A stretch of 64,000 nt of DNA from assembly GCF_024519435.1 (NCBI RefSeq), contig NZ_JALJRZ010000003.1:310001-374000 (forward strand), in the 5' to 3' direction. The notes beneath the pieces were generated by a model. It had not been told where the DNA came from. It saw only the letters and a program-made list of their open reading frames with translations, and did not search any database. Positions 1 through 8,554 of the stretch are shown here, in pieces. The position numbers were made by a program, and so were the translations under genes. Within the stretch, counting starts at the first letter, position 1. Each line of letters begins with the position of its first letter. Origin of the DNA: Terrabacter sp. Ter38 (GTDB lineage: Bacteria; Actinomycetota; Actinomycetes; Actinomycetales; Dermatophilaceae).

Positions 1-58
1 AGGAGCGGGGATGGTCTACGGAGCCCTCGGCCGCACCGTCGAGGAGTACGCACGGTGA
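1..58 (+). CDS. C-terminal end of an unidentified protein (partial)
   Basis: Only the last 18 codons are inside the window, in the frame starting at base 2, ending in residues VEEYAR and a TGA at 56-58. The stop overlaps the GTG start of the next gene (GTGA, 55-58), so the two genes are probably translationally coupled and in the same EPS operon. The fragment is too short to assign a family; a glycosyltransferase would fit the context, but that is only a guess. Confidence 0.55.
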   Translation, partial: GAGMVYGALGRTVEEYAR

Positions 59-843
59 ATGTCACGACGAAGCGGGGGCCGGCGGCCGCCGCCAGACGAT
101 GGGTGCGTGGGCAGGGCTGGATGCTCGGTTCGGTCACGGGCACGACGGGCGCCTCCGTGGTCATCACCCTGGACGACGGACCCGACGAGGTCGAGACCCC
201 GAAGGTGCTCGAGGTGCTCGCCCGACACGAGGCCACCGCCACGTTCTTCGTGCTCGTGGGCCGTGCTCGGCGCCATCCACACCTGCTGACCCGCATCCGG
301 GATGCCGGCCATGAGATCGCGCTGCACGGCCCCGACCACCGGCCCCTGACGACGTTCGGCTTCACCGAGGCGCGGCGTCGCACCCGGGCCGCTCGCGCCG
401 AGCTCGAGCAGCTCGCCGGGGTGCCGGTGCGATGGTTCCGTCCGCCGTACGGCAGCCAGACGCCCGTGACCTGGGCCGCCACCAGGAGCGCCGGTCTCGT
501 GCCGGTTCTGTGGGACAGCACCACCTGGGACTGGAAGAACGTCACGCAGTCGGAACGCTTGGACAAGGCGATCGAGGGTGCCCGGCCGGGTGCCCTGCTG
601 CTCGCCCACGACGGGATCGCCGGAGCCGACGACGGCGTGACCGACGCGCCCCCGCCCCTGCTCGAACGGGCGGCGCTGCTCGACCAGGTGCTGGACGAGC
701 ACCGTCGCCGGGGTCTCCGAGGCAGGTCGCTGGGCTCGGCGCTGCAGGACGGCGCCCTCGTGCGCAGCATCGTCTTCACCGGAATACGACAAAACGGGCA
801 GGTAGAGCAGATGGCTAGCGACATGATAGGGAAACGTCGATGA
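55..843 (+). CDS. Polysaccharide deacetylase (NodB-like, carbohydrate esterase 4)
   Basis: A 262-residue protein with one NodB homology domain. Expected role: metal-dependent removal of N- or O-acetyl groups from surface polysaccharide or peptidoglycan sugars. All the motifs of the family can be seen: TLDDGPD at residues 38-44 with the catalytic and metal Asp (D40/D41), HGPDH at 91-95 with the two metal-binding His, RPPYG at 129-133, WDSTTWDW near 153-160 and LLLAHDG at 181-187 with the late catalytic His. There is no clear signal peptide, so the enzyme may be cytoplasmic or exported in another way. The GTG start at 55 overlaps the previous stop by 4 bases. It lies just upstream of a chain-length protein, which points to EPS modification. 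Confidence 0.88.
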   Translation: MNVTTKRGPAAAARRWVRGQGWMLGSVTGTTGASVVITLDDGPDEVETPKVLEVLARHEATATFFVLVGRARRHPHLLTRIRDAGHEIALHGPDHRPLTTFGFTEARRRTRAARAELEQLAGVPVRWFRPPYGSQTPVTWAATRSAGLVPVLWDSTTWDWKNVTQSERLDKAIEGARPGALLLAHDGIAGADDGVTDAPPPLLERAALLDQVLDEHRRRGLRGRSLGSALQDGALVRSIVFTGIRQNGQVEQMASDMIGKRR

Positions 844-892
844 GATCCGGAAACCACGAGCCGCAGTCCGGCCCGACGCCAGGAGGTTGGGG

Positions 893-2263
893 ATGGAGCA
901 TTCCAGCTACTGGTCACTGATCAAGCGCTACATCGTGCTCATCGTCGCCTGCAGCCTTCTTGGTGGTGCCATCGGGGCTTTCATGCAGCTGAAGGACGCC
1001 TCGGGCTACCTCGCCTCAGCTCGGGTCTTCGCCAACAGCAAGCGCGCCGACAACGTGGCCGTCTCGCAGTCCACCTCGCTGGCCGTCCAGCGGATGGAGA
1101 GCTACATCCGGCTTGCCAACAGCACACGTCTCGCCGATCGAGTGATTGCACGCCTCGGTGGCAACTCGAGCGCGGCAGCCATGGCCGACCGGATCTCGGC
1201 CACCCTCGACAAGGACACCGTCATCATGACGCTCAACGTCCAGGGGTCCACCCCTGACGAGGCTCGCCGGGTGATCGAGGTCCTGCCCTCCGAGTTCACG
1301 GCGCTCGTGAACCAGCTCGTGGACCTGCCCGTCACCAACGACAACGCGACCACCTTCACGATCGTCGACGGGCCCTTCGTCAGGAAGAACTCGTCGCTGA
1401 CCAAGCTCGTCGTCTCGACCGTGTTCGGTCTCATCCTGGGAGCCGCCATCGGGCTTGCCATCGCCTCGATCCGACTCAGGCGGATGGCCACCCGGACACC
1501 GCAGGGCGTGACCGGCATGACCGGGATGCCCGTCGTCGGCATCATCCCCGGGGGAGACCGGGGGAGGCGGAAGAACGACTCGATGCTGCCGGAGGGCCGC
1601 CGTCTTGCCTACCACCGGCTGGCCCGCAACCTCAGCCACCTCGCCACCACCAGGCATCGACTCGTCGTTGCGTGCTCGCCGGCCGGCGAGCCGTCAGCCA
1701 CCCCGACCGTCATCGGGCTGGCACGAGCGCTGGCCCAGCGCGGTGACGCCGTGCTCGTGGTCGACGCCTCGTTCAGCGGCCACGGCACGGCCGAGGCGTT
1801 CGAGGTGGCGTCGAACGGCAACGGGCTCGAGGCCGTCAAGGGGGTGCTGGGCCTCGACGAGGCCGTGACCAAGACCCCGTTCCCGAACCTGCGGTTGCTC
1901 CAGCTCGGCCACAGCCACGAAGAGCTGCTGGAGATCGGCGCCGGACACAAGCTCGCCGAGCTGCTCGACTACGCCCGGACGCAGTACGACACCGTGCTCG
2001 TCGACGCCTCCCCGGTGCTGTCCCAGGCGGACATCCCGACGGCCGTCGAGATCGCCGACTGCGTCATACTCGTCATCGACCAGTTCGAGACGCCGGCCGC
2101 CGAGACCCGGGCCGCCATCAACGGTCTCAGCGCCATGACCACCGCAGCCATCGGTATCGTGATCGACCGGGCCGTGAGCGCCAGCATGAGCCGCGTGCAG
2201 ATGGAGATCGGGCTGGTGCTCACGACTCCGGAGGAGTCAGAGGAAGCCCTGAGCCTGGGATGA
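893..2263 (+). CDS. Wzz/BY-kinase-like polysaccharide chain-length protein, kinase part degenerate
   Basis: About 456 residues. A short cytoplasmic N-terminus is followed by a membrane segment near residues 12-30, an extracytoplasmic Wzz-like region, a second membrane segment near 170-192, and a cytoplasmic P-loop-fold domain from about 240. This is the architecture of actinobacterial Wzz-BY-kinase proteins that control EPS chain length and export. The Walker A position reads SPAGEPSATP, without the GK[S/T] that binds ATP phosphate. The A' strand VLVVDASF and the Walker B strand DTVLVDASPV keep only the outline, and there is no C-terminal tyrosine cluster. I infer a structural rather than catalytic domain. 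The ATG at 893 is chosen because AGGAGG at 881-886 sits 6 bases upstream; a TTG at 887 would touch the ribosome binding site. Confidence 0.82.
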   Translation: MEHSSYWSLIKRYIVLIVACSLLGGAIGAFMQLKDASGYLASARVFANSKRADNVAVSQSTSLAVQRMESYIRLANSTRLADRVIARLGGNSSAAAMADRISATLDKDTVIMTLNVQGSTPDEARRVIEVLPSEFTALVNQLVDLPVTNDNATTFTIVDGPFVRKNSSLTKLVVSTVFGLILGAAIGLAIASIRLRRMATRTPQGVTGMTGMPVVGIIPGGDRGRRKNDSMLPEGRRLAYHRLARNLSHLATTRHRLVVACSPAGEPSATPTVIGLARALAQRGDAVLVVDASFSGHGTAEAFEVASNGNGLEAVKGVLGLDEAVTKTPFPNLRLLQLGHSHEELLEIGAGHKLAELLDYARTQYDTVLVDASPVLSQADIPTAVEIADCVILVIDQFETPAAETRAAINGLSAMTTAAIGIVIDRAVSASMSRVQMEIGLVLTTPEESEEALSLG

Positions 2264-2270
2264 GACGACC

Positions 2271-3797
2271 ATGAGCGACCCCCCACGCTACGGGCGGCAG
2301 GGCTCCTTGCCGTTCGCGACGTGGGGCGACCGGGCGGTGTCCCGGCGCTCCTTGCTGCGGGCGTTCGGTGGTGCGGTGGTGGTCGCCTCCGCGACCGCCG
2401 GCTGCCAGGGCGAGGCACCGGTGAGGGCCGGCGACTACACGGTTGCCAGGTGGGTGGCCGAGCGCGGCACTGGGTACCTGATCGGCCACCGTGGTGCCGG
2501 CGACGTCGTCCCAGAGCACACCCTGGAGGCCTACGAGGCCGCCCTCGGCTGGGGCGCCAAGGCCCTCGAGATCTCGGTCGTGCGGACCCTCGACGGCGTG
2601 CTGGTCTGCCAGCACGACCTCACGCTCGACCGCACCACCGACCTCTCCGGTACGATCTCGAAGCTGCCCTGGTCGCAGGTTCAGAACGCCCGGCTGCAGG
2701 TGCCACGACTCGGGCCACGCTGGTCGGGCGAGCGGGCGCCACGGCTGAGCCGCCTCGAGGACGTGCTGGCGAAGGTCGGCTCCCGAGCCGTCCTGTGCCT
2801 CGAGGCCAAGGACCACGAGGCCTACCCCGCCATGGTCGAGATGGTGGAGCAGCAACGGCTCAAGGAGTCGGCGGTGATCAAGCTGCACGTCAGCTCGACC
2901 CGGTTCGCCGAGGCCAAGGAGGCCGGCTACCCCGTGTTCGGCTACCTCGGCAGCTTCTTCGAGACCACGCCGGCCCGCATCAAGGAGCTGGCCGCCCGCC
3001 TCGACCCACGGACCGACTACCTCGTTGTTCCCAGCAACGAGAACGCCGAGTGGCTCCCGGACAAGCTGCTCGCCGCCGCCGTCGCGACGAAGGTGCCGGT
3101 CTGGGTCTTCGGGGTGCACCGACGCTCCGAGCTGGCCCACCACCTCGGCAATGGGGCCGCCGGGGCCGTCGTGTCGAGCATCGGCTACCTCGGGGGAACC
3201 ACGACCGCGCTGCGCGCCGACGTGTGGGAATCGGGCGCCATCTCACCGGGGGAGATGACGCACCGACCCGAGAGCAACGACTACGCCCTGGCCTGGCCGG
3301 GTGAGGGTGCGATCGGGTTGACGCTTGCCGACCGACAGTCGTTCGTGACGTTCGGCCAGCTCGCTCCGCTGCGTCAGCCGTCAGGCCCCTACGAGCTCTC
3401 GCTCGAGGTGCGAGTCGATCGCATGCCGACCCAGTCGTCCACGAACTTCACGGTCGCGTTCGGCCACGCCGACGACCGGTACTACGAGCACCGGCAGGGC
3501 ACCCAGAACGGCTACCACGCGCTGCTGCGCATGGACGGCAGCCTCGAGCTCTGGGCCCACGCCGCCGGGTCGCAGGACGGGGTGCCACTCGGCAAGCCGG
3601 TGTCCGGTGGTGCTCCCGTGGTCGGCACCTGGGTGCCGCTGCGACTGGTGGTCACACCGACGGCGCTCATCTGGACGAGGCTCGACACCGGCGCGAGCGT
3701 CACCGTCGCCGACTCGCGCTTCCGCGGAGACTACGTGCACGTGGGACGGTCCGCCATCGACGGCGCCCTGTCGGTGCGCCGACTACGAGTCGGCTGA
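2271..3797 (+). CDS. Tat-type lipoprotein with GDPD (glycerophosphodiester phosphodiesterase) and ConA-like domains
   Basis: 508 residues. The N-terminus has a twin-arginine signal (SRRSLL at 24-29), a hydrophobic stretch and a lipobox ATAGC with Cys45, so it is probably an exported lipoprotein. Residues 70-330 are a GDPD barrel: GHRGAG at 72-77, PEHT at 81-84 (usual PENT), ALEISV at 98-103 and QHD at 114-116. The usual metal-binding ExD reads E-I-S, so the Asp is Ser102. Residues about 345-508 look like a beta-sandwich of the LamG/concanavalin type. GDPD enzymes hydrolyse glycerophosphodiesters. In an EPS locus that also encodes a cytidylyltransferase and a CDP-alcohol transferase, the substrate may be a phospho-polyol on the polymer (inference). 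It follows the Wzz gene by 7 bases, and its end overlaps the convergent glycosyltransferase by 15 bases. Confidence 0.8.
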   Translation: MSDPPRYGRQGSLPFATWGDRAVSRRSLLRAFGGAVVVASATAGCQGEAPVRAGDYTVARWVAERGTGYLIGHRGAGDVVPEHTLEAYEAALGWGAKALEISVVRTLDGVLVCQHDLTLDRTTDLSGTISKLPWSQVQNARLQVPRLGPRWSGERAPRLSRLEDVLAKVGSRAVLCLEAKDHEAYPAMVEMVEQQRLKESAVIKLHVSSTRFAEAKEAGYPVFGYLGSFFETTPARIKELAARLDPRTDYLVVPSNENAEWLPDKLLAAAVATKVPVWVFGVHRRSELAHHLGNGAAGAVVSSIGYLGGTTTALRADVWESGAISPGEMTHRPESNDYALAWPGEGAIGLTLADRQSFVTFGQLAPLRQPSGPYELSLEVRVDRMPTQSSTNFTVAFGHADDRYYEHRQGTQNGYHALLRMDGSLELWAHAAGSQDGVPLGKPVSGGAPVVGTWVPLRLVVTPTALIWTRLDTGASVTVADSRFRGDYVHVGRSAIDGALSVRRLRVG

Positions 3798-4988
3798 GAC
3801 CAGCCGCTCGGTGGCGAGCGGGGCGTCGGCTCCGGGGCCGCCGTCGACCGCCTGCGCGACGGCGCGACGGTAGCGCTGGGGGGAGAATCGCTCTCCCGCG
3901 GGTTTGCGGGCCGCCTCGGCGCGCTCGACGAATCCGGGCCAGTCGGCGACGACCTGCGCCACGGCATCGGCAAGGGCCTCGGCGTCACCGGGTTCGACCA
4001 CGACGGCGCTCGCCACTCCGGCGACGGCCTCGGGCAGGCCGCCCGTGCGGCTGACAACGACGGGGCGCCCGGCCAGCACGGCCTCGACGGCCGTGTTCCC
4101 GAACGGCTCGGGCTGGGTCGAGGGGACGACGACGACGTCGTGGCTCTCGATGGTCTCCCAGACGGAGGATCGGAAGCCGAGGAACGACACGGCATCCACG
4201 TCGACGAGGTCGGCCGCCTGGGTGCGCAGGTCGCGCTCGAACCACTCGTAGCCGGCGAAGACGTCGCCGAGCAGCCCGATCGAGGCAGGGATGCCGCGTC
4301 CGCGCAGCTCGCGCACGGCGCGCACAGCGACGTCGGGACCCTTGCGCGGGGACAGTCGACCTACGAACAACAGACGGACCGTCCCGCCCAGGTCGGCGCG
4401 GGCCGGGCTGGAGTGGGACGAGTCGGGACCCGCGACCCCGTTCGGCACGACCTGGCTGCGCCCGGCCAGCCGTGGCAGGACGTCGGTGAGGACTCTGGCG
4501 GAGTACTCGCTGTTCGCGAGGACACGGTGGGCCGCAGCCAGGGGCCACACCATGCCGCGCTCGATCATGCCCGACGGGTGACGTTCGGCCTCGTGCACGT
4601 GGCACACGGTGCGTGCCTGGGCGAGCCGCCCGGCCAGCACCCACGAGGGGATGGTCTGGGTGCTCACGTAGACGGCCACGGGCCGCACCTCGCGCAGCAG
4701 GGCGGCCGTCGGCCCCGCGGAGCGCAGGAGGGTGGCGACGAGGGAGAGGAACCCGCGAGGTCGCAGGGCCGCCTTGCGCAGCACCGGCATGGCCAGCACC
4801 CGGCACTCGGCGCCGCGGTTCTCCAGCTGGGCGACGAGCGGACCGTCGGACGGAAGGGCGACGACGACGCGGTGACCCGACTCGACCAGACCCTGGACCG
4901 ACTCACAAAGCATCCGGTCCGACCCATAGAGCTCGGCCCCCGGGTGTGCGACAACGACGACCGGTCGGTTGTCGGCTGCGGGGCTCAC
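3783..4988 (-). CDS. Glycosyltransferase, GT4 / GT-B fold
   Basis: 401 residues. The N-terminal Rossmann half begins VVVVAHPGAELYGSDRML. The C-terminal half carries LLFVGRLSPRKGPD, then QPEPFGNTAVEAVLAGRPVV, the E-x7-E nucleotide-sugar binding motif of GT4 retaining enzymes. It should transfer a sugar from a nucleotide donor to the growing EPS repeat unit on the cytoplasmic face of the membrane. The GTG start at 4988 is chosen because it overlaps the TGA of the CDP-alcohol transferase gene (GTGA, 4985-4988); a longer reading frame upstream would lie inside that gene. It is the last gene of the minus-strand EPS block. Donor and acceptor cannot be told from sequence. Confidence 0.86.
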   Translation of the reverse strand: MSPAADNRPVVVVAHPGAELYGSDRMLCESVQGLVESGHRVVVALPSDGPLVAQLENRGAECRVLAMPVLRKAALRPRGFLSLVATLLRSAGPTAALLREVRPVAVYVSTQTIPSWVLAGRLAQARTVCHVHEAERHPSGMIERGMVWPLAAAHRVLANSEYSARVLTDVLPRLAGRSQVVPNGVAGPDSSHSSPARADLGGTVRLLFVGRLSPRKGPDVAVRAVRELRGRGIPASIGLLGDVFAGYEWFERDLRTQAADLVDVDAVSFLGFRSSVWETIESHDVVVVPSTQPEPFGNTAVEAVLAGRPVVVSRTGGLPEAVAGVASAVVVEPGDAEALADAVAQVVADWPGFVERAEAARKPAGERFSPQRYRRAVAQAVDGGPGADAPLATERLVSADS

Positions 4989-5725
4989 GCGGCGTCCGGG
5001 GAGAGGTCGACGTCGCGAAACCATTTCGGCAACCCGAGCACGAGGTAGCCGAGGCTGCCGAGCAGCAGCAGCCCGTACACGGCGACGAACGCGTTGGGGA
5101 GGCCCCACAGCACGAACACGACGCAGAGCAGGCCGTAGTCGGTCGGAATGACGACGATGGAGCGCAGGGTGGACGCCGGCTCATCCTTCGTGGCGCCCCG
5201 GCCCCCCTGGTTGCGCTTCAGCTGGTCGGTGAGGACGAAGGTGAAGAAGAGCATGTTCGCCACGAGCAGGAAGAGCATCGGCAGGAGGCTGACGGCGGAG
5301 TCCCCGAACGTGCGGTGAACACCAAGAAGCACCGCCAGGTGCAGGGCGGTGATCTTCGCGCAGTCGACCACGTGGTCGAGCCACTCACCTGACGGTGCAC
5401 CCGAGCCGCGGAGGCGGGCGAGCTGCCCGTCGGCGGAGTCGAACGCGTAACCCACAGCGAGCAGCAGAGCTACGAGGATGCCGAGGGGGACAGATCGCGG
5501 CAGCGCACCGACGAGCAGGATGCCGGTGAGGGAGAAGCCGGCGCTGATCGCGGTGACACCGTTCGGGGTCAATCCCGCGTGGTATGAGGCGGCCGCGAGC
5601 ACGCGGCCCGCAGGCCGGTTCACGAACCGCGAGTACGCGGGCGCTCCGCGGTTTGGCTTCTGGTGGCTGCGCAGCCGGTCGACGGTCTCGCCGAGCGTCT
5701 CGGTGGAACCTTCTCTAGCGGTCAC
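4985..5725 (-). CDS. CDP-alcohol phosphatidyltransferase family membrane enzyme
   Basis: 246 residues, with several hydrophobic helices. The full family signature DxxDGxxAR-x8-GxxxDxxxD is present: D96, D99, G100, A103, R104, then G113, D117 and D121. These Asp bind two metal ions and the CDP-alcohol. Enzymes of this family move a phospho-alcohol group from CDP to an acceptor hydroxyl in the membrane. The next gene upstream encodes a TagD-like cytidylyltransferase that could make the CDP-alcohol, so the product may be a phosphodiester-linked polyol on a lipid or EPS intermediate. The GTG at 5725 is preferred over a TTG 15 bases further upstream because a GGGGG stretch lies 7-9 bases before it. 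The stop overlaps the following GT gene by 4 bases. Confidence 0.85.
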   Translation of the reverse strand: MTAREGSTETLGETVDRLRSHQKPNRGAPAYSRFVNRPAGRVLAAASYHAGLTPNGVTAISAGFSLTGILLVGALPRSVPLGILVALLLAVGYAFDSADGQLARLRGSGAPSGEWLDHVVDCAKITALHLAVLLGVHRTFGDSAVSLLPMLFLLVANMLFFTFVLTDQLKRNQGGRGATKDEPASTLRSIVVIPTDYGLLCVVFVLWGLPNAFVAVYGLLLLGSLGYLVLGLPKWFRDVDLSPDAA

Positions 5726-5805
5726 GTGATCTGCCCCCAAAGGCGTGGTGTCGCTGGTCGCCGGATGATGACCGTGCGAGAACTCAATGTCTGCAGCGAC
5801 CTTGG

Positions 5806-6240
5806 TCAGGAAGCCGCAAGGAAGTTGCGCAGGATCGTGCTCGACGTCTCGCGGGTGTAGGGGAAGTAGACGACCTCGACCCCGACGTCCCCGAATCGCC
5901 GCTCGAGCTCGATTCCCTTGCGCGTGCCCTTCCAGTCATCGCCCTTGAAGAAGATGTCGAACTTCAGCTCCGACCAGGTCTCGAGCTTGTCGGGAACGGT
6001 CTCGGCGTGCACCTGGTCGACGAACCGGATGTGGTCGACGATCTCCAGCCGCTCGGAGAGAGGGACGACGGGACGTCGCCCCTTGGCGAGTTCGGCCATC
6101 TCGTCGGATACGACGCCGGCGATGAGGTGGTCGCACTGCGACCTGGCCATCCGCAGGATGTTCAGATGCCCGATGTGAAAGAGGTCGTAGACCCCCGGCG
6201 CGTACCCGACGCGCGCGTCTTTACCCACCATGTCCCCCAT
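5806..6240 (-). CDS. Glycerol-3-phosphate cytidylyltransferase-like (TagD family) nucleotidyltransferase
   Basis: 144 residues, a single small nucleotidyltransferase fold. The start of the domain reads YAPGVYDLFHIGHLN, with the HxGH motif at residues 22-25 that binds the CTP triphosphate; TSSTILR near the end stands for the RTEGISTS motif. Length and motifs fit TagD, which makes CDP-glycerol from CTP and glycerol 3-phosphate. Related small enzymes use other polyol phosphates, so the substrate is open. It is followed, after 80 bases, by a CDP-alcohol transferase that could use its product. The ATG at 6240 has GGGGGC 9-14 bases upstream; another ATG at 6231 is possible. There are 106 bases between it and the acyltransferase gene upstream, room for a separate promoter. 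Confidence 0.83.
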   Translation of the reverse strand: MGDMVGKDARVGYAPGVYDLFHIGHLNILRMARSQCDHLIAGVVSDEMAELAKGRRPVVPLSERLEIVDHIRFVDQVHAETVPDKLETWSELKFDIFFKGDDWKGTRKGIELERRFGDVGVEVVYFPYTRETSSTILRNFLAAS

Positions 6241-6346
6241 GATCAGTCTGCCCCCGCCGTGTGTCGTCATCCCCGCTTGCCATCGTACTGGCGCCGCCGG
6301 AGGCGTCTGAGGTATTTGGCCACATCCGCCGCTTCTCCTCACCCGG

Positions 6347-8554
6347 TCACTCGGCCAGGGCCGGAGCAACGGCCGCGGCGAACACCGTGCCCAGCATCTG
6401 TGCCGCGCGCATCGTCAGGTGGGTCGAGTCGGTGCGCAGCATCGTGTCGCCGGCGAACGCGGGGCACCGGCCGTCGGGGGTGCAGAACCAGGCGCGCACG
6501 TCGACGGACGTCACCGACCGCTGGCCGAAGCTCGCCCGGGTCTCGGCCACCGCGGCCGCGGTGGCGGCGGCCGCCTCGTCGGTCAGCTCACCCCGATGGC
6601 TGAGGCAGCGCGAAGGGCCCCCGACACGCGATAGGCAGGTCGCCGGGTCGTCGACGCGTGGTGGCGCGCCGAGGACGACGACGTCGGTGTCGAGACGGGA
6701 CAGCGCCGTCAGGGTGGCCGCCGTCCCGCGCTGCCACTCCGCCTGGGCGGCCGAGCCGGTGGCGCCGCTGTCGAGGTAGAGCAGCGAACCCTCCGAGGAG
6801 GACACCACGACGAGATCGGGCTGGAGCCGACCGACCTCGTCGAGCATCCGCTGTCTCGCGTCACGGCACTGGGCTGGGAAGCGGGAGTTCGCCGCCCGCT
6901 GGTTGACGTCGACCGCGACGAGCGGGCAGCTCGCATAGCCCAGTGACACGACGCGCCAGCCCTGCGGCACGAGGGCTCGTTCCAGCGTGGGTGCCCACGA
7001 GAGCGCAACCGAGTCGCCGACCAGCACGGCAGTGCGGGTGGCCGCGGTGGTGCCGCCCTCGCAGGTGCGGGGGATGCCGGGCGAGGCGACGTCGTTGCGG
7101 CATCCGGTTGGCGCAAGTGACATCTGGGGCGGTGCCTGGGCAGCGGTCAGCTCGTCGGCCGACGGCGAGAGGTTCGGCCAACTGGTGGCATCGGCCGCCT
7201 GCGCGATCATGGCCTGCAGGCGAGCGGCCTGCGGCTCGCCCGTCGTCGGGAAGGTGCGCTGGGGCGCCGAGCGGCCCAGCGCGTCGAGGGCGGCCGCGGA
7301 CGAGCGCACGAGAGCCGGCCCCTTCAGCTGCACGCCGATCATCCCGACGATGAGCACCGCGACGCCCGCGGCGACGACCACGTCCAGACGCAGCGGGCCT
7401 GGTGCGGCACGGTGTGCCCGGAAAGGCGTCTCTACCCACCGCTGGGACAGGACCGAAACGCCGATGCTCATCATCAGGAGCACCAGACCTGCGAAGACGG
7501 AATCGCCCAGCAGCACCGCCCCGAAGATGCCGATCGGGAAGTGCCACAGGTAAAGGGAGTAGGAGATCCGCCCGGCGAACTGCAGGGGGGCCAGCCCGAG
7601 CAGCCTTGCCACCGGGCCGTTCTCATCCCGCGCCCAGATCACGACGACGGTGCCGAGCACGGGTACGAGCGCCCACGGATAGGGAAAGCTGGAGCCGGTG
7701 TCGAGGGTGAACGCGGCCGCGAACACAGCGACGAGCCCGAGCAGTCCGATCGCGGCGAGGCGCCCCCGGTGACGTCCGTCGTCTGGACGTCGGCGGGATG
7801 CTGTGGACGTACCGACGGCGACGAGCGCACCTGCCGCCACCTCCCAGGCACGTCCGACGCTGTCGAAGTACGCGACGCTGGGGTCGCGTGCCTGCCGGTA
7901 GGCGGCAACGGCAAGGGAGGCCAGGGCAACCAGGCCCAGGGCGACGAGCAGGAGTCGCCGTCGTGCGGGAGCCTCCCACCGGCGCGACACCCAGAGCAGG
8001 ACCATGAGCAGCAGGGGCCAGACGATGTAGAACTGCTCCTCGACGGCGAGGGACCAGTAATGCTGCACCGGCGACACGGCGTCTGCTGCCTGCAGGTAGT
8101 CCGTGCCCATTGCGATCAGGTGCCAGTTACCGACGAAGGCCGCGGCGGCGGCGGAGTCGAGGAGCGTCTGAGTCGCTCGTGGCGTGGGCCATAGAGCGAA
8201 GGCGGCCACAACCGTGACGAGCAGGACGAGGGTGCCGGCCGGCAGGATGCGACGGGCGCGCTGGCCGTAGAAGGCGGTGAGGCTGACCCGACCGAACCGG
8301 CGTTCACCACGCAGCAGGATGCCGGTGATGAGGTAGCCGGAGATGACGAAGAAGACATCGACCCCGATGTAGCCCCCCGCGGGCAGCCGGAAGAAGTGGC
8401 CCAGCACCACGATCAGCACCGCGATGGCGCGCAGGCCCTCGATGTCGCGCCGGAAGGTGCTGGTGCCTCGGGCCTCGGGGTCGACAACGGTCGACGACCG
8501 TGCAGGCCCTGACCGGTCGGGGCGTGTGCGCGCGCGAATCACGTTGATGCTCAA
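6347..8554 (-). CDS. Acyltransferase-3 membrane protein with C-terminal SGNH domain
   Basis: About 735 residues. The first 400 contain roughly ten hydrophobic helices and the acyltransferase-3 signatures RDIEGLRAIAVLIVVLGH (catalytic Arg/His region) and GVDVFFVISGYLI. After a last membrane segment and linker comes a periplasmic-side SGNH domain: VLVGDSVALSW (block I) and DSTHLT near the end (catalytic Asp/His, block V). Such two-domain proteins (OatA-like) carry acetyl groups across the membrane and place them on sugars, so O-acetylation of the EPS is likely. The start is uncertain: TTG at 8554 overlaps the methyltransferase stop (TTGA) and has GGGAAG 8 bases upstream, and GTG at 8542 is in frame. 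Reading further upstream would run through the methyltransferase gene. Confidence 0.87.
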   Translation of the reverse strand: MSINVIRARTRPDRSGPARSSTVVDPEARGTSTFRRDIEGLRAIAVLIVVLGHFFRLPAGGYIGVDVFFVISGYLITGILLRGERRFGRVSLTAFYGQRARRILPAGTLVLLVTVVAAFALWPTPRATQTLLDSAAAAAFVGNWHLIAMGTDYLQAADAVSPVQHYWSLAVEEQFYIVWPLLLMVLLWVSRRWEAPARRRLLLVALGLVALASLAVAAYRQARDPSVAYFDSVGRAWEVAAGALVAVGTSTASRRRPDDGRHRGRLAAIGLLGLVAVFAAAFTLDTGSSFPYPWALVPVLGTVVVIWARDENGPVARLLGLAPLQFAGRISYSLYLWHFPIGIFGAVLLGDSVFAGLVLLMMSIGVSVLSQRWVETPFRAHRAAPGPLRLDVVVAAGVAVLIVGMIGVQLKGPALVRSSAAALDALGRSAPQRTFPTTGEPQAARLQAMIAQAADATSWPNLSPSADELTAAQAPPQMSLAPTGCRNDVASPGIPRTCEGGTTAATRTAVLVGDSVALSWAPTLERALVPQGWRVVSLGYASCPLVAVDVNQRAANSRFPAQCRDARQRMLDEVGRLQPDLVVVSSSEGSLLYLDSGATGSAAQAEWQRGTAATLTALSRLDTDVVVLGAPPRVDDPATCLSRVGGPSRCLSHRGELTDEAAAATAAAVAETRASFGQRSVTSVDVRAWFCTPDGRCPAFAGDTMLRTDSTHLTMRAAQMLGTVFAAAVAPALAE

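Noticed and set aside
4613-5392. Plus-strand open frame of 259 codons
   Set aside because: Lies opposite the well-supported GT4 and CDP-alcohol transferase genes and has no family motifs.
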